Shown: one piece after another, positions 1 to 8,207 of the stretch | Position numbering within the stretch: the first letter of the stretch is position 1 | Layout: each line of letters starts with the position of its first letter | Source of the DNA: Halonotius sp046719765 | GTDB taxonomy: Archaea > Halobacteriota > Halobacteria > Halobacteriales > Haloferacaceae | Assembly (NCBI RefSeq): GCF_046719765.1 | Contig: NZ_JABEBY010000011.1 | Location: 1 to 64,000 of the forward strand | DNA: 64,000 bases | Reading direction: 5' to 3' | Position numbers and translations under genes: made by a program | The notes under the pieces: generated by a model | What the model was told of the DNA's origin: nothing | The model's database searches: none | What the model saw: only the letters and a program-made list of their open reading frames with translations

Positions 1-26
1 CCTGATTCACCCGCTTTCACTCAATA

Positions 27-1631
27 CTACGTGTCAGCCATTGGGCCGTTATGACAGATTGGACAACTAGCGATTATACGAGATGGCTTGTCAGTTGTCC
101 AAAATTTGTAGGTCGTCGAACCACGATGTATATCAATACGATTTTTTGTCATTCCAGAGGATGATTCAAAATCAACTATCGAATCGTAGTCTAAGATGGA
201 GAGTTTACTTGACTCTTTACGTGGAATATAGGATAAGAATCTACTATCGGTAAACACAAATTTGGCCTCAAAGGTTTCCGGTTTTGTATGATTCCCTCTA
301 ATTTCTATTCCGTGCTTCTTTGCTGTAGTTATTTTCTTAATCTTCTCGTCGTTATTAATTTCTTCAGCGAGCTTATTGAACCCGTTCCCCTTTATTTTAT
401 CATATATGAATCGGATTAATTTCTTTTCACTAATGGTGTCTCCAACGTAAAACAGATATGTTTCAGGTGGAGCGTACAAAGTGATTTGTCCCGTTTCACA
501 TTTTATATCAATTATCGAATCATAATCGATAGAAAATTTCTTATCATCCAGATGTTGAGGGACTACCGACAGAAACCGATTGTCAGTGAAAACAAGTTTT
601 GCTTCATTCCCATTAGAAGGCCTTAATTGGGTATTTTCACCTTCTTCTGCATTCATCAAGTCAACTCCATTTGTAGTAAGATTATATTCTTTCTCTATAT
701 CCTCGTCCTCAAATAATAGGTCATTTACTGTGAATGACTCTGCACCAGCACCTTCTGCTATCAATTCCATCAGTTCATTTGAATCTACACTGTCTTTGGT
801 CCAGAATTTATATAATCTATCCTCAGTGCGAATATCTATTCGATTTTTACGAAGACTGGACGAGAAATCTACATTATATATAGAGCCATAATCCACCACG
901 AATATCTCATCGTCTGATTCCTGTGGTATCGAGGCGATAAATTGCTTATTGGTGAATTCAAACTTCGACTTTGAACCTTTTTCAGAAGTAAGATGGACTG
1001 TTTCGCCGTCCTCCTCAATTTTCATCCCCTTCTTTTTTGCCGTGAACGAGTATTCTGGGTCGATATTATCAGTATCAATTGGACTCTGCTGAGATTCCTG
1101 ACTATTATCTAAATTTGTTCTCTCCTCATTTATATCATCAGTACCACTACTCGAATCTGGCCCTTTTTTCTCAGCCTTTTTGAGAATATAATCTCTTGCG
1201 TTATTCACCGTCTCTTTCTGATTATCCGATGGTGAAATCCAGAGATGGTAATTATTATCATTCGTTTTAATTTCCATTCTCCACTTTGTCCACCCAAAAT
1301 AATTTTCGACATCTAATACTGAACCAAATGGTATCTCGTATATTTCGTCACCCTCTTCATTGGGCATTATACCCAAGATTCTGGACTCTGTGAGGACATA
1401 GGTGGGTTCTCCATCTTTAGGTAGTGTTTCACCAGAACCTTTGTCATTAACAGCAATAGGTTTTATCGAAGCCGTGAGGATATATTTAATATCTTCATTC
1501 TCTTCAAGATATTCGATAATTGGCTGATTGGTAGTACCATCACCTTGATAAGATTCGGTTAGTCGACTGGTATCTTCTTCCAATTCTTGTGCGAGTTCTG
1601 AAGCCCTTCTCTGCTCATTTGTTTCCGACAT
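27..1631 (-). CDS. Multi-repeat PH-like domain protein, unknown function
   Basis: 534 residues with no signal peptide or membrane segment, highly charged and acidic. I see four copies of a beta-rich module of roughly 60-70 residues, each with a core like FTDxRFLSxxP, then a D/E-rich turn, then (I/V)DYDSI, then RIDI and Y(K/L)FW. This resembles the bacterial pleckstrin-homology-like (YokE/bPH) fold, an assignment made by pattern only. The linker after module 1 (about residues 150-190) is low-complexity, rich in Ser, Asp and Gln. The fourth module is followed at once by a short CPIC tail and stop, so the C-terminus may be truncated or frameshifted. The gene is AT-rich compared with the core genes and is transcribed away from the nuclease pair at 1774. 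It probably belongs to an accessory region. Function unknown. Confidence 0.8.
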   Translation of the reverse strand: MSETNEQRRASELAQELEEDTSRLTESYQGDGTTNQPIIEYLEENEDIKYILTASIKPIAVNDKGSGETLPKDGEPTYVLTESRILGIMPNEEGDEIYEIPFGSVLDVENYFGWTKWRMEIKTNDNNYHLWISPSDNQKETVNNARDYILKKAEKKGPDSSSGTDDINEERTNLDNSQESQQSPIDTDNIDPEYSFTAKKKGMKIEEDGETVHLTSEKGSKSKFEFTNKQFIASIPQESDDEIFVVDYGSIYNVDFSSSLRKNRIDIRTEDRLYKFWTKDSVDSNELMELIAEGAGAESFTVNDLLFEDEDIEKEYNLTTNGVDLMNAEEGENTQLRPSNGNEAKLVFTDNRFLSVVPQHLDDKKFSIDYDSIIDIKCETGQITLYAPPETYLFYVGDTISEKKLIRFIYDKIKGNGFNKLAEEINNDEKIKKITTAKKHGIEIRGNHTKPETFEAKFVFTDSRFLSYIPRKESSKLSILDYDSIVDFESSSGMTKNRIDIHRGSTTYKFWTTDKPSRIIASCPICHNGPMADT

Positions 1632-1773
1632 ATCTGTTATTAGTTACCACACTCTTCTCTGGCAATCACTAAAAGTATTGTTCTACCCTGTCGTAGTTTC
1701 AACTGAATCGGGAATAGATATAGTCTCCACGCGGGGTAAGAAAATTTAACGACCGTCGCCCTCTGTGCAAGTA

Positions 1774-2373
1774 ATGGATACGTCGGACTTGCTCACGAAT
1801 CTCGCAAACGATTTCGCTTCGGTGGTTCCAGCAGTAGACGCAGAGGCGGAACACGACCGATGGCAAGCGGGTGTCGGCCCCTTCGAGGAGGAGCGACAAG
1901 TCGAGATGCTCCGAGATGCTCTCGAAGGAAACACCAGCTACTCTATCAAGACTGAAGAGCCGTACATCGATGGAGGGCAACGGGTCGACCTCTTCATCGA
2001 TAGCGAGGAGACCGAGATTCCGGTCGAGGCGAAGCTCCTTCGATTCCGCTACGATAACGGAAATATCGACCCGAACAGCTTTGCGAAGGTCTTCAGTCCC
2101 TTCCCCGAACGAACGACATCGACCCTCCTGACAGACGCTCAAAAGCTCTACGAGGCAGGTTTTGAGGAACACGGCGGACTACTTGGCCTATACTACGAGC
2201 CCGAAGACGAGTCATACGAACGGATGAGTCCCGAAGCTGTCGCAGAGAAGTTTGCTCTTGATGTCGACTACTGGTATGACTTCGAGGTTGAGACGAGGAA
2301 CGTGGCTCACTTCGATGGGTTACGTCATCCAGTGCATCAGCAGGGAGCCATCATTACGTGGGAAATCGTATGA
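1774..2373 (+). CDS. Putative PD-(D/E)XK nuclease-fold protein
   Basis: 199 residues from the ATG at 1774; an in-frame GTG at 1765 is an alternative start. An early acidic helix (EEERQVEML, about residues 38-46) is followed by a VDLFID strand with Asp72 and then IPVEAKLLR with Glu85-Ala-Lys87. This spacing matches the D-(X)n-E-X-K catalytic signature of restriction-endonuclease-like folds. The rest is unlike any family I can name. Its stop overlaps the start of the next gene by an ATGA, so the two are almost certainly translationally coupled. No methyltransferase lies nearby, which argues against a classic type II restriction-modification pair. A modification-dependent or abortive defence role is inference only. 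Confidence 0.75.
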   Translation: MDTSDLLTNLANDFASVVPAVDAEAEHDRWQAGVGPFEEERQVEMLRDALEGNTSYSIKTEEPYIDGGQRVDLFIDSEETEIPVEAKLLRFRYDNGNIDPNSFAKVFSPFPERTTSTLLTDAQKLYEAGFEEHGGLLGLYYEPEDESYERMSPEAVAEKFALDVDYWYDFEVETRNVAHFDGLRHPVHQQGAIITWEIV

Positions 2374-3020
2374 CGACGAAAGAAGACATCTGGCAGGAGT
2401 GGACTGACCGCTACGTCGATACAGGAAGTCCCGCCCCACTCTTCGAGACAGATGAAACTCTCACCGTCCAGTACAAGAACTACGGGAAGGACGACAGACG
2501 AATCCTGAGACGAAGCGAGCAGATGGAAACCCTCGTTCGAGAAGAAGGACGGAAGGTAATCAACGATTGGTCGACCTCTGACGACACTTACGACGGCCTG
2601 ATTTACGTGATGTACTGGTTGGAGGATGGAAATGTTATTCCACTATACGTTGGAAAGGCAGGCAAATACGGACGAGACGGTGAAGGTCTGAGCGCAAACC
2701 TGCGCGGCCTCCGAGGGAGTAGCACTGGCAAATTCGCTCGATGGGGAGACGGTCACTACTACCACATCGGGAATCTAAGTACCGTCATCTTCGACCACGA
2801 CAAGAACCAGAAGCAGAAGTATGAGAAGTGGGCCGACCGGCTCTTCAACGAGGGGAGACAACTCCGACGACAGACGTACTTCTGGACGAAGGCGTGGCGA
2901 AAAGAGGATGTCGGCCTATACCACGATTTTGAGGTTCCGCTCGAACAACTCGAATACCAGGTTATCGGACTAATCTCTGACCTCTATCCTGAGCGATTGC
3001 TGAACGACGAAGGGGCGTAA
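2370..3020 (+). CDS. Putative GIY-YIG nuclease-domain protein
   Basis: 216 residues from the ATG at 2370, which shares an ATGA with the upstream stop; an in-frame GTG at 2358 is less likely. The central segment has IYVMYW (residues 78-83) and PLYVGKAG (91-98), matching the two GIY/YIG strands. A basic stretch and WGDGHYYHIG follow. Near the C-terminus LEYQVIG carries a candidate catalytic Glu, and LLN resembles the conserved Asn-containing end of the domain. The N-terminal 70 residues are charged, without a recognised fold. Coupling to a PD-(D/E)XK protein suggests the products act together, for example as two nuclease activities of one defence module. That is inference. Confidence 0.75.
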   Translation: MTTKEDIWQEWTDRYVDTGSPAPLFETDETLTVQYKNYGKDDRRILRRSEQMETLVREEGRKVINDWSTSDDTYDGLIYVMYWLEDGNVIPLYVGKAGKYGRDGEGLSANLRGLRGSSTGKFARWGDGHYYHIGNLSTVIFDHDKNQKQKYEKWADRLFNEGRQLRRQTYFWTKAWRKEDVGLYHDFEVPLEQLEYQVIGLISDLYPERLLNDEGA

Positions 3021-3072
3021 TGTATCCGCATGGGTCAAAGAATTATTATCGGTTCACGCACATCGTAGTTCA

Positions 3073-3933
3073 ATGAAGCTAAGCCGTGACGAACTTCTTT
3101 CTAAGCTTCGTCAGATGGACGGAGGCAAATTTGAATCTTTGATTGCTGACGTATGGGAAGAACGAGGCTGGAAAACGACAGAGACGCCTGATTCAAGAGA
3201 CCGAGGTATTGATATTATCGCTAAACAGAGTACCCCATTCAAGCAGAAACAGCTTATTCAGGCAAAGAGATGGGCTGAGGGCAATAAAATAAGCAGTCGA
3301 GATGTTCAGCAGTACGATAGTCTCAGACGACAAGAGAGTGATGTCGACGCTGTTATCATAGTGACAACAAGTTCATTCACGTCTCAAGCAGAACAGATAG
3401 CTAATGAGCTGAACGTTAAGGCGATTGACGGTAGAAATCTGTGTGATGTGATATTTAGTCTTGACTCTCAACGATTCCTTTCAGACTACTTCAACACAGA
3501 TACAATTAAAAAACCATATCCAAAGACACGCGCGCGAGAGGTTGAGAAGGCATTTACCGACTTCTACAGTATCGAGATTGACTTAATTGGAAGTATGTCG
3601 CCTCAAGAGCAAATAGATGGATTCTCGCGAGGTGAGGGAATAACCACCGAGTTATCAGATGAGGCGGAAGAGATTGTGTACTCTGGATTCAAACACATCA
3701 ACGTCCAAGAGCAGATAGCAGACTATCTTGAGGAATCATCCGAGTTCATAGTCGAAGCCGACCTCTCAGTCAGACAGATAATGGCCACTCTCATCGAAAG
3801 CGGCGCGATGGAGCGAGCGTGGAATGAAGTCCACGAGAAGACCCTCAAAAGCGACCCTAACACTCAGCTCATTCTCGGGCTGGTGTTCCTGAATTACTCC
3901 CTCGGTCGGGATACCGAGAAAGAAGACGTGTGA
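3073..3933 (+). CDS. Mrr-type restriction endonuclease
   Basis: 286 residues. The N-terminal 130 residues form an Mrr_cat domain: an FE pair at 20-21, RGID with Asp47, then the QAK motif (63-65) on the next strand and VIIVTTSSFT further on. These are the hallmarks of the type IV, modification-dependent restriction endonuclease family (PD-(D/E)XK fold). The C-terminal half (about 150-286) is helical and of unknown function; it may bind DNA or sense a ligand. It has moderately low GC and lies 52 bp after the nuclease pair on the same strand, so it may be co-transcribed. In known Mrr proteins the domain cleaves methylated foreign DNA; here the target is unknown. Confidence 0.88.
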   Translation: MKLSRDELLSKLRQMDGGKFESLIADVWEERGWKTTETPDSRDRGIDIIAKQSTPFKQKQLIQAKRWAEGNKISSRDVQQYDSLRRQESDVDAVIIVTTSSFTSQAEQIANELNVKAIDGRNLCDVIFSLDSQRFLSDYFNTDTIKKPYPKTRAREVEKAFTDFYSIEIDLIGSMSPQEQIDGFSRGEGITTELSDEAEEIVYSGFKHINVQEQIADYLEESSEFIVEADLSVRQIMATLIESGAMERAWNEVHEKTLKSDPNTQLILGLVFLNYSLGRDTEKEDV

Positions 3934-4351
3934 CCCCCACATAGTTTGTACATACAGAGGACTCACTCCATAGCCGCTCGTCTCTGGAAGAAGCACGTGG
4001 GGGCAGGAGTAGCTTTGCGGAAGTGTGACATATGATATTCTAATATGGGAAAGTTCCGCAATCCCTGTGCTTCCCCGAAAGGTGAGCAATGGTATTGCCA
4101 GAGGATTCGATTGCCCGATGCGCGCGTAGTGTTCTATTCCGTTAAAGAGGTGGCGCGCCCTTCGACCGAGTAGAAGAGTCAAGCTCACCGAAGAACCAAG
4201 TTCTCTCGACACCTTCGGCTATACGCGAAGGCACGACAGTATGACCCCGAGCCTGGTCACCTGTTCAACTCACAGGCGGATTGCGGTAATTGCACGAGGG
4301 ATGCTGCGCTGTCCCGTGATTACCTCGGCACCGAATCGACTGGAACGGAAA
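3934..4351. other. Gene-poor gap between Mrr gene and tRNA-Tyr
   Basis: About 420 bases without a convincing gene. A 42-codon ORF at 4045-4173 (+) begins with ATG after an AT-rich stretch and is the only plausible small gene, but its composition gives no support. Two hairpins are visible: CCTTCG/CGAAGG with an 8-nt loop near 4211-4230, and CCTGT/ACAGG with a 7-nt loop at 4260-4276. The second looks superficially like a tRNA T-arm but lacks the TTC loop. This is where the low-GC accessory block meets the tRNA. Confidence 0.4.
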
Positions 4352-4425
4352 TCCGCCCTCCCCGAATTGAACGGGGGACAAGTCGATCTACAGTCGACTG
4401 CTCTACCAGGCTGAGCTAAGGGCGG
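4352..4425 (-). tRNA. tRNA-Tyr (GTA anticodon)
   Basis: 74 nt with a complete cloverleaf on the minus strand. The acceptor arms CCGCCCT/AGGGCGG pair perfectly with a C1-G72 pair, as in archaeal tRNA-Tyr, and the discriminator is A. The D-arm is GCTC/GAGC. The anticodon stem GTCGA/TCGAC has loop CTGTAGA (anticodon GTA). The variable loop has 5 nt. The T-stem CCCCG/CGGGG has loop TTCAATT. CCA is not encoded and there is no intron. The 3' end faces the accessory region at 1-4 kb, the orientation expected of an integration target. Confidence 0.97.
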
Positions 4426-4537
4426 GCACTCTTTCGTATCCCGGTCGTACAATTAAGGGTTCTGTTCCAAGCGCGCCGACGACAGATGTCTGACAGAGTG
4501 GGAAGATTGATTACCCTGTGTAACACATCTGTTCCAC

Positions 4538-5119
4538 ATGAGTAAGATCACGTTCCGCGCCGACGATGACCTCGTCGGCCGGTTAGAGGCCTTCGACGCC
4601 TCGAAATCCGAGGTCATGCGGGAGGCTCTCCGCCAGTACCTCGACGGGTCGGAACGTGAGACAACCGCGCAAACGACGGACACACACGCGCACACGTCCG
4701 ACACAGAGTCGATCGACGCCCTCATCGACGAGCGAATCGACCGCCTCGTCGCCGGACGCGTCGATTCCGCGCTGGCGACCCGCCGCGATCCGGCCGATTC
4801 CGGCACCGACGTATCGGTCAATATCACGCTTGAGGGGGTCGACGAGGAGTCCACCGTCACCGATCACACGGTCGAGCGTAAGACGCCTGACGCCGAGGTC
4901 GACCCACAACCGGAGCCAGCGGACGGCGAGGACGCCGCCCACAGCTGCGGTCAGTGTGGCGAGGAGGTCGACAGCGAGCACGTGTACTGCCCGAACTGCG
5001 GCGAAAAGGTCTCCCGCCGGCTGTTCTGTGACTGCGGCGACGAGCTCCGCTCGGACTGGGCGTTCTGTCCCGGCTGTGGTCGTCGCACCCCGGCGGCCGA
5101 CGTGTTGGACAACGGATGA
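4538..5119 (+). CDS. cdrL: CdrL-like RHH regulator with double zinc ribbon
   Basis: 193 residues. Residues 1-42 are a ribbon-helix-helix (RHH) domain (ITFRADDDLVGRLEAF, then SEVMREALRQYL). A long acidic, low-complexity linker follows to about 130. The C-terminus holds two zinc-ribbon knuckle pairs (CGQCG/CPNCG, then CDCG/CPGCG). It lies immediately upstream of cdrS-ftsZ2 on the same strand. From memory, Halobacterium salinarum has the same layout, where CdrL regulates the cdrS-ftsZ2 operon, so I infer the same role. An 8-bp inverted repeat ACAGATGT...ACATCTGT brackets its promoter region. The symbol rests on domain order and synteny. Confidence 0.82.
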   Translation: MSKITFRADDDLVGRLEAFDASKSEVMREALRQYLDGSERETTAQTTDTHAHTSDTESIDALIDERIDRLVAGRVDSALATRRDPADSGTDVSVNITLEGVDEESTVTDHTVERKTPDAEVDPQPEPADGEDAAHSCGQCGEEVDSEHVYCPNCGEKVSRRLFCDCGDELRSDWAFCPGCGRRTPAADVLDNG

Positions 5120-5170
5120 CAGACACTTCCCCCGATTTCACGGCTGCGTGTCTGCTACGATAGGCGGAAT

Positions 5171-5294
5171 GTCTTACATCCGCCAGTAAATTTATATACT
5201 CTCGGTATAGTGTTACGACTGCGTAAGACAACCGTCTTACAGCATGCCCATCCGTGGCACGCTGTAGGGCTGTCGGCGTCGCCGACTGTCTTAC
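5171..5294 (+). promoter_or_regulatory. cdrS-ftsZ2 promoter with four GTCTTAC motifs
   Basis: GTCTTAC occurs at 5171-5177, 5234-5240 and 5288-5294, and as its complement GTAAGAC at 5223-5229. The 5223-5240 pair is a perfect 7-bp inverted repeat with an AACC spacer. A TATA-like TTTATATA lies at about 5190-5198, so one motif sits upstream of the TATA box and three lie around or downstream of the expected start site. The leader also contains the perfect hairpin GTCGGC-GTC-GCCGAC at about 5272-5286. The paired motifs suit dimeric RHH proteins such as CdrL or CdrS; binding is inferred. Confidence 0.7.
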
Positions 5295-5308
5295 CGGGGA
5301 ATGTAACC

Positions 5309-5491
5309 ATGGAGCGTGTGACACTACGAATTCCAAAGCAGCAGATCGACGAGGTCGAGGAAATGGTCGAAACCGGCCAGTTCCCAAACCGGAGTGAGGC
5401 GATCCGGTCGGCCGTCCGAGAGATGCTCAACGAGACCGAGAGTACAGAGCCGCGGCGAAACAAAAGCGAGCGCAGCTGGGCAAAGGTGTAA
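5309..5491 (+). CDS. cdrS: CdrS, short RHH cell-division regulator
   Basis: 60 residues, a single ribbon-helix-helix domain: VTLRIPKQQIDEVEEMV, then RSEAIRSAVREML, with a short basic tail. I chose the ATG at 5309 because the reading frame upstream to 5210 covers the structured promoter region and has no conserved character. The gene ends 2 bp before ftsZ2, so the two form an operon. In Halobacterium and Haloferax, CdrS is a regulator needed for normal cell division and is co-transcribed with ftsZ2 (literature knowledge). Confidence 0.92.
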   Translation: MERVTLRIPKQQIDEVEEMVETGQFPNRSEAIRSAVREMLNETESTEPRRNKSERSWAKV

Positions 5492-5493
5492 CG

Positions 5494-6675
5494 ATGCAGG
5501 ATATCGTCCAAGACGCCCTCGACAACGCGGAAGCAGAAGACCGTGATATGGACGCCAGCTTCGACGATGACGACGAGTTCGGCGATCCACGGATCGTCAT
5601 CGTCGGCGCGGGCGGCGCGGGCAACAACACGGTCAACCGGTTGTACAACATCGGCGTCGACGGCGCGGAAACCGTCGCCATCAACACCGACAAACAGCAT
5701 CTGAAGATGATCGAAGCCGACACGAAGATCCTCGTCGGCAAATCCCTCACCCAGGGGCTCGGCGCGGGTGGCGACCCCTCGATGGGCGAACGCGCCACCG
5801 AGATGGCCCAGGGGACGATCAAGGAAGTGCTGGGCGACGCCGACCTGGTCTTCGTGACCGCCGGCATGGGTGGCGGCACCGGCACCGGTGCGGCCCCAGT
5901 GATCTCGGATATCGCCAAAGAACAGGGCGCGATCGTCGTCGGCATGGTCTCGACGCCGTTCAACGTCGAGCGCGCTCGGACGGTCAAAGCCGAGGAAGGG
6001 CTCGAACAGCTCCGCGACACCGCTGATTCGATCATCGTCCTCGACAACAACCGCCTGCTCGACTACGTCCCGAACCTCCCGATCGGCAAGGCGTTCTCGG
6101 TGATGGATCAGATCATCGCCGAGACGGTCAAGGGGATCTCCGAGACGATCACCCAGCCGTCCCTCATCAATCTCGACTACGCGGATATGTCGACGATCAT
6201 GAACCAGGGCGGCGTCGCCGTCATGCTGGTCGGCGAAACCCAGGACAAAAACAAGACCCAAGAGGTGGTCAGCGACGCGATGAACCACCCACTGTTGGAT
6301 GTGGACTACCGCGGAGCGAGCGGCGGGCTCGTCCACATCACCGGCGGCCCCGACCTCACGCTGAAGGAGGCCGAGGGGATCGCCAACAACATCACCGAAC
6401 GACTTGAGGCGAGTGCAAACGTGATCTGGGGCGCCCGGATCCAGGACGAATACAAGGGCAAAGTCCGCGTCATGGCGATCATGACCGGCGTCCAGAGCGC
6501 GCAGGTGCTCGGCTCGACGACCCAAAAACAGGCCGATCAGTCACGCGCCAGCATCGAAGGCGACCCCGCCGAGTTCGACGCCAGCACGAACGTCAGCTCT
6601 GACACCGCGGCCTGGGAGTCTGACGGCGGCAAGCAAGAGGTCGAACAGAACAACGGTCTCGACGTCATCCGCTAG
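5494..6675 (+). CDS. ftsZ2: Cell division protein FtsZ2 (tubulin-family GTPase)
   Basis: 393 residues. An acidic N-terminal extension of about 30 residues precedes the Rossmann-like GTPase domain (IVIVGAGGAGNNTVNRL). The tubulin signature GGGTGTGAA lies at about 126-134, and the T7-loop region around INLDYADM at about 222-230. A variable acidic C-terminal tail ends in LDVIR, probably the interaction peptide. FtsZ2 forms the mid-cell ring that drives constriction in haloarchaea, which also carry FtsZ1. The downstream sequence 6676-6695 contains a T-rich stretch consistent with termination. All core motifs are intact. Confidence 0.96.
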   Translation: MQDIVQDALDNAEAEDRDMDASFDDDDEFGDPRIVIVGAGGAGNNTVNRLYNIGVDGAETVAINTDKQHLKMIEADTKILVGKSLTQGLGAGGDPSMGERATEMAQGTIKEVLGDADLVFVTAGMGGGTGTGAAPVISDIAKEQGAIVVGMVSTPFNVERARTVKAEEGLEQLRDTADSIIVLDNNRLLDYVPNLPIGKAFSVMDQIIAETVKGISETITQPSLINLDYADMSTIMNQGGVAVMLVGETQDKNKTQEVVSDAMNHPLLDVDYRGASGGLVHITGGPDLTLKEAEGIANNITERLEASANVIWGARIQDEYKGKVRVMAIMTGVQSAQVLGSTTQKQADQSRASIEGDPAEFDASTNVSSDTAAWESDGGKQEVEQNNGLDVIR

Positions 6676-6745
6676 CTGTCACCGTTTTTTCACCAATACA
6701 CTTTGGTCGTCACGTCTAACGAGGTGGTCGACCACGCGTTGCTGC

Positions 6746-7717
6746 TTATACCGCCGCAATCGACTCCAACAGCCGGCATTTCCGGCAGATCCGACTGCCG
6801 GTCATCGAGCCACACTGCTCGCATTCGCTGAGATCGTCGTTTTCCTCGTCGTCGCCACCATACCGATCGGCCGCCAGCTCCGCGAGCTCCTCGTAGCCCG
6901 ACATGATCGAGTGCCGCGTTCCGGGGTGGTTTTCCTCCAGCTCCCACAACAGCTCCTGGATCTCGCCGCGGTAGGCCTCGCTGGCGTGGGGACACTCGGT
7001 GATGTGGGCGGGCAACTCCATGAGCTGGGCGTAGAGGGCAACCTCTTTTTCAGGGATATCCCGGAGTGGCTTGGCCCGCGGGACGAAATCGTCCTGCTCG
7101 GCGCGCTCCTCGAAGTCACCGATGCTCGCATCGAAGTGTTTGGCGATCTGTTTGACATCGCCCTCCAGGATGTTCATCAGCGCGGTCTGGGCCTCGTCGT
7201 CGAGGTTGTGGCCGGTCAGCAGTTTGTCCGCGCCGTACTCGTCGGCGTACTCCTCCAAGAGATCACGTCGAAACACGCCGCAGTAGGCGCAGGGGGCCAT
7301 GTCTTCAGGGTCATCCTCGACGACATCGTCCATGCGGATCCCGAACTCCTCCTCGTAGCTGACGAGTTCGTGGCGCATCTCCAGATCGTCGGCGAGTTCG
7401 ACGCAGGCGTCGACGCTCTCGTCACGGTAGCCCTCGATCCCCTCGTGGATCGTCAACGCCAGCATCTCGATGCGGGGATCCTGCCCAAAGGTCTCATCTA
7501 AGATGTGTGTGAGGACGACGCTGTCCTTGCCACCTGAGAGGCCGATCACCCACGTTTCCGGGTGTTCGGGCGTCGCCTCGGGATCGAGCAGCGTATCCGC
7601 TCGAATCCGGCGTCGGACACGTTTCTCGACCGACCGGCAGAAATGCGTCTCACAGAGATGGCCGCCGGAGTACGCCGCCTGCATGACGGCGTCACGGTCG
7701 CATTTGTCGCACTCCAT
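6746..7717 (-). CDS. ncsA: tRNA 2-thiolation protein (TtuA/NcsA family)
   Basis: 323 residues from the ATG at 7717; the frame extends further upstream but lacks family similarity there. N-terminal zinc knuckles (Cys3, Cys6, Cys22, and His/Cys at 25-27) precede the PP-loop ATPase motif SGGKDS at 61-66. A CAYCG motif mid-protein supplies catalytic or Fe-S cysteines. A C-terminal zinc ribbon (CEQCG, CRKC) ends the protein. The family adenylates and thiolates U34 or U54 of tRNA; haloarchaeal NcsA works with SAMP2-type sulfur carriers. No partner gene is adjacent. It is convergent with ftsZ2. Confidence 0.93.
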   Translation of the reverse strand: MECDKCDRDAVMQAAYSGGHLCETHFCRSVEKRVRRRIRADTLLDPEATPEHPETWVIGLSGGKDSVVLTHILDETFGQDPRIEMLALTIHEGIEGYRDESVDACVELADDLEMRHELVSYEEEFGIRMDDVVEDDPEDMAPCAYCGVFRRDLLEEYADEYGADKLLTGHNLDDEAQTALMNILEGDVKQIAKHFDASIGDFEERAEQDDFVPRAKPLRDIPEKEVALYAQLMELPAHITECPHASEAYRGEIQELLWELEENHPGTRHSIMSGYEELAELAADRYGGDDEENDDLSECEQCGSMTGSRICRKCRLLESIAAV

Positions 7718-8207
7718 TACCGGAGCGTTGCCGGCCGGCTGGGATACCCGTTTCGCTCCTGTGACCGGGCGATTCGAATAAGCCAGCAAACACGCTGTTT
7801 TGCGGAGTGAATCACCGCTCCTTGGCGGACTGAAAGGGCGGGACTGCTCGACAAATCCCGGCGACGTAAGCACCGCAGCGAACGCAGTGAGCGAGGAGCG
7901 CAGCGAGCGCGCGGTCGACCGTAGGGAGACCGCGATCCGCTCGAATGGTGACCAACGGGAGCCGTGAGAGCCGCGGGAGTCGAGCGTGTCGAGGGCTTTC
8001 TACACCGATACGGATCTCACATCATTATTCGAACATTGCCAATCCGCTTGTCATACGGCCAGCTTTGGTCTGTCACATACGCTCGTCTCTCGGTTGAATA
8101 ATCAACTGCTATGCCAAAAAATCGACGTTGACACTACGTCGAAATCGGTTTGACCTGCAGTTGGGTGGCGATTCAACGGTTTACAGCACATCTATTTGCA
8201 ACAGCTA
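7718..8207. repeat. Intergenic region with haloarchaeal GCGAGCG-type repeat
   Basis: No gene seen. The part at about 7868-8000 carries the degenerate repeat style common between haloarchaeal genes (GCAGCGAACGCAGTGAGCGAG and variants). It also has an inverted repeat CGCGGTC (7910-7916) / GACCGCG (7928-7934) with an 11-nt loop. From about 8010 base composition drops sharply, marking the left edge of the AT-rich insertion that carries the next two genes. Confidence 0.6.

Noticed and set aside
4260..4276. 5-bp stem with 7-nt loop resembling a tRNA T-arm
   Set aside because: The loop lacks the TTC pattern and no acceptor, D or anticodon arm can be drawn around it.
5155..6525. 456-codon open frame on the minus strand opposite ftsZ2
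   Set aside because: It is a shadow of high-GC codon usage; its sequence is low-complexity with no domain, while ftsZ2 on the other strand is certain.
7868..8000. Repeat-rich stretch as a possible CRISPR array
   Set aside because: Units are short, degenerate and without regular spacers; this is the common haloarchaeal intergenic repeat style.
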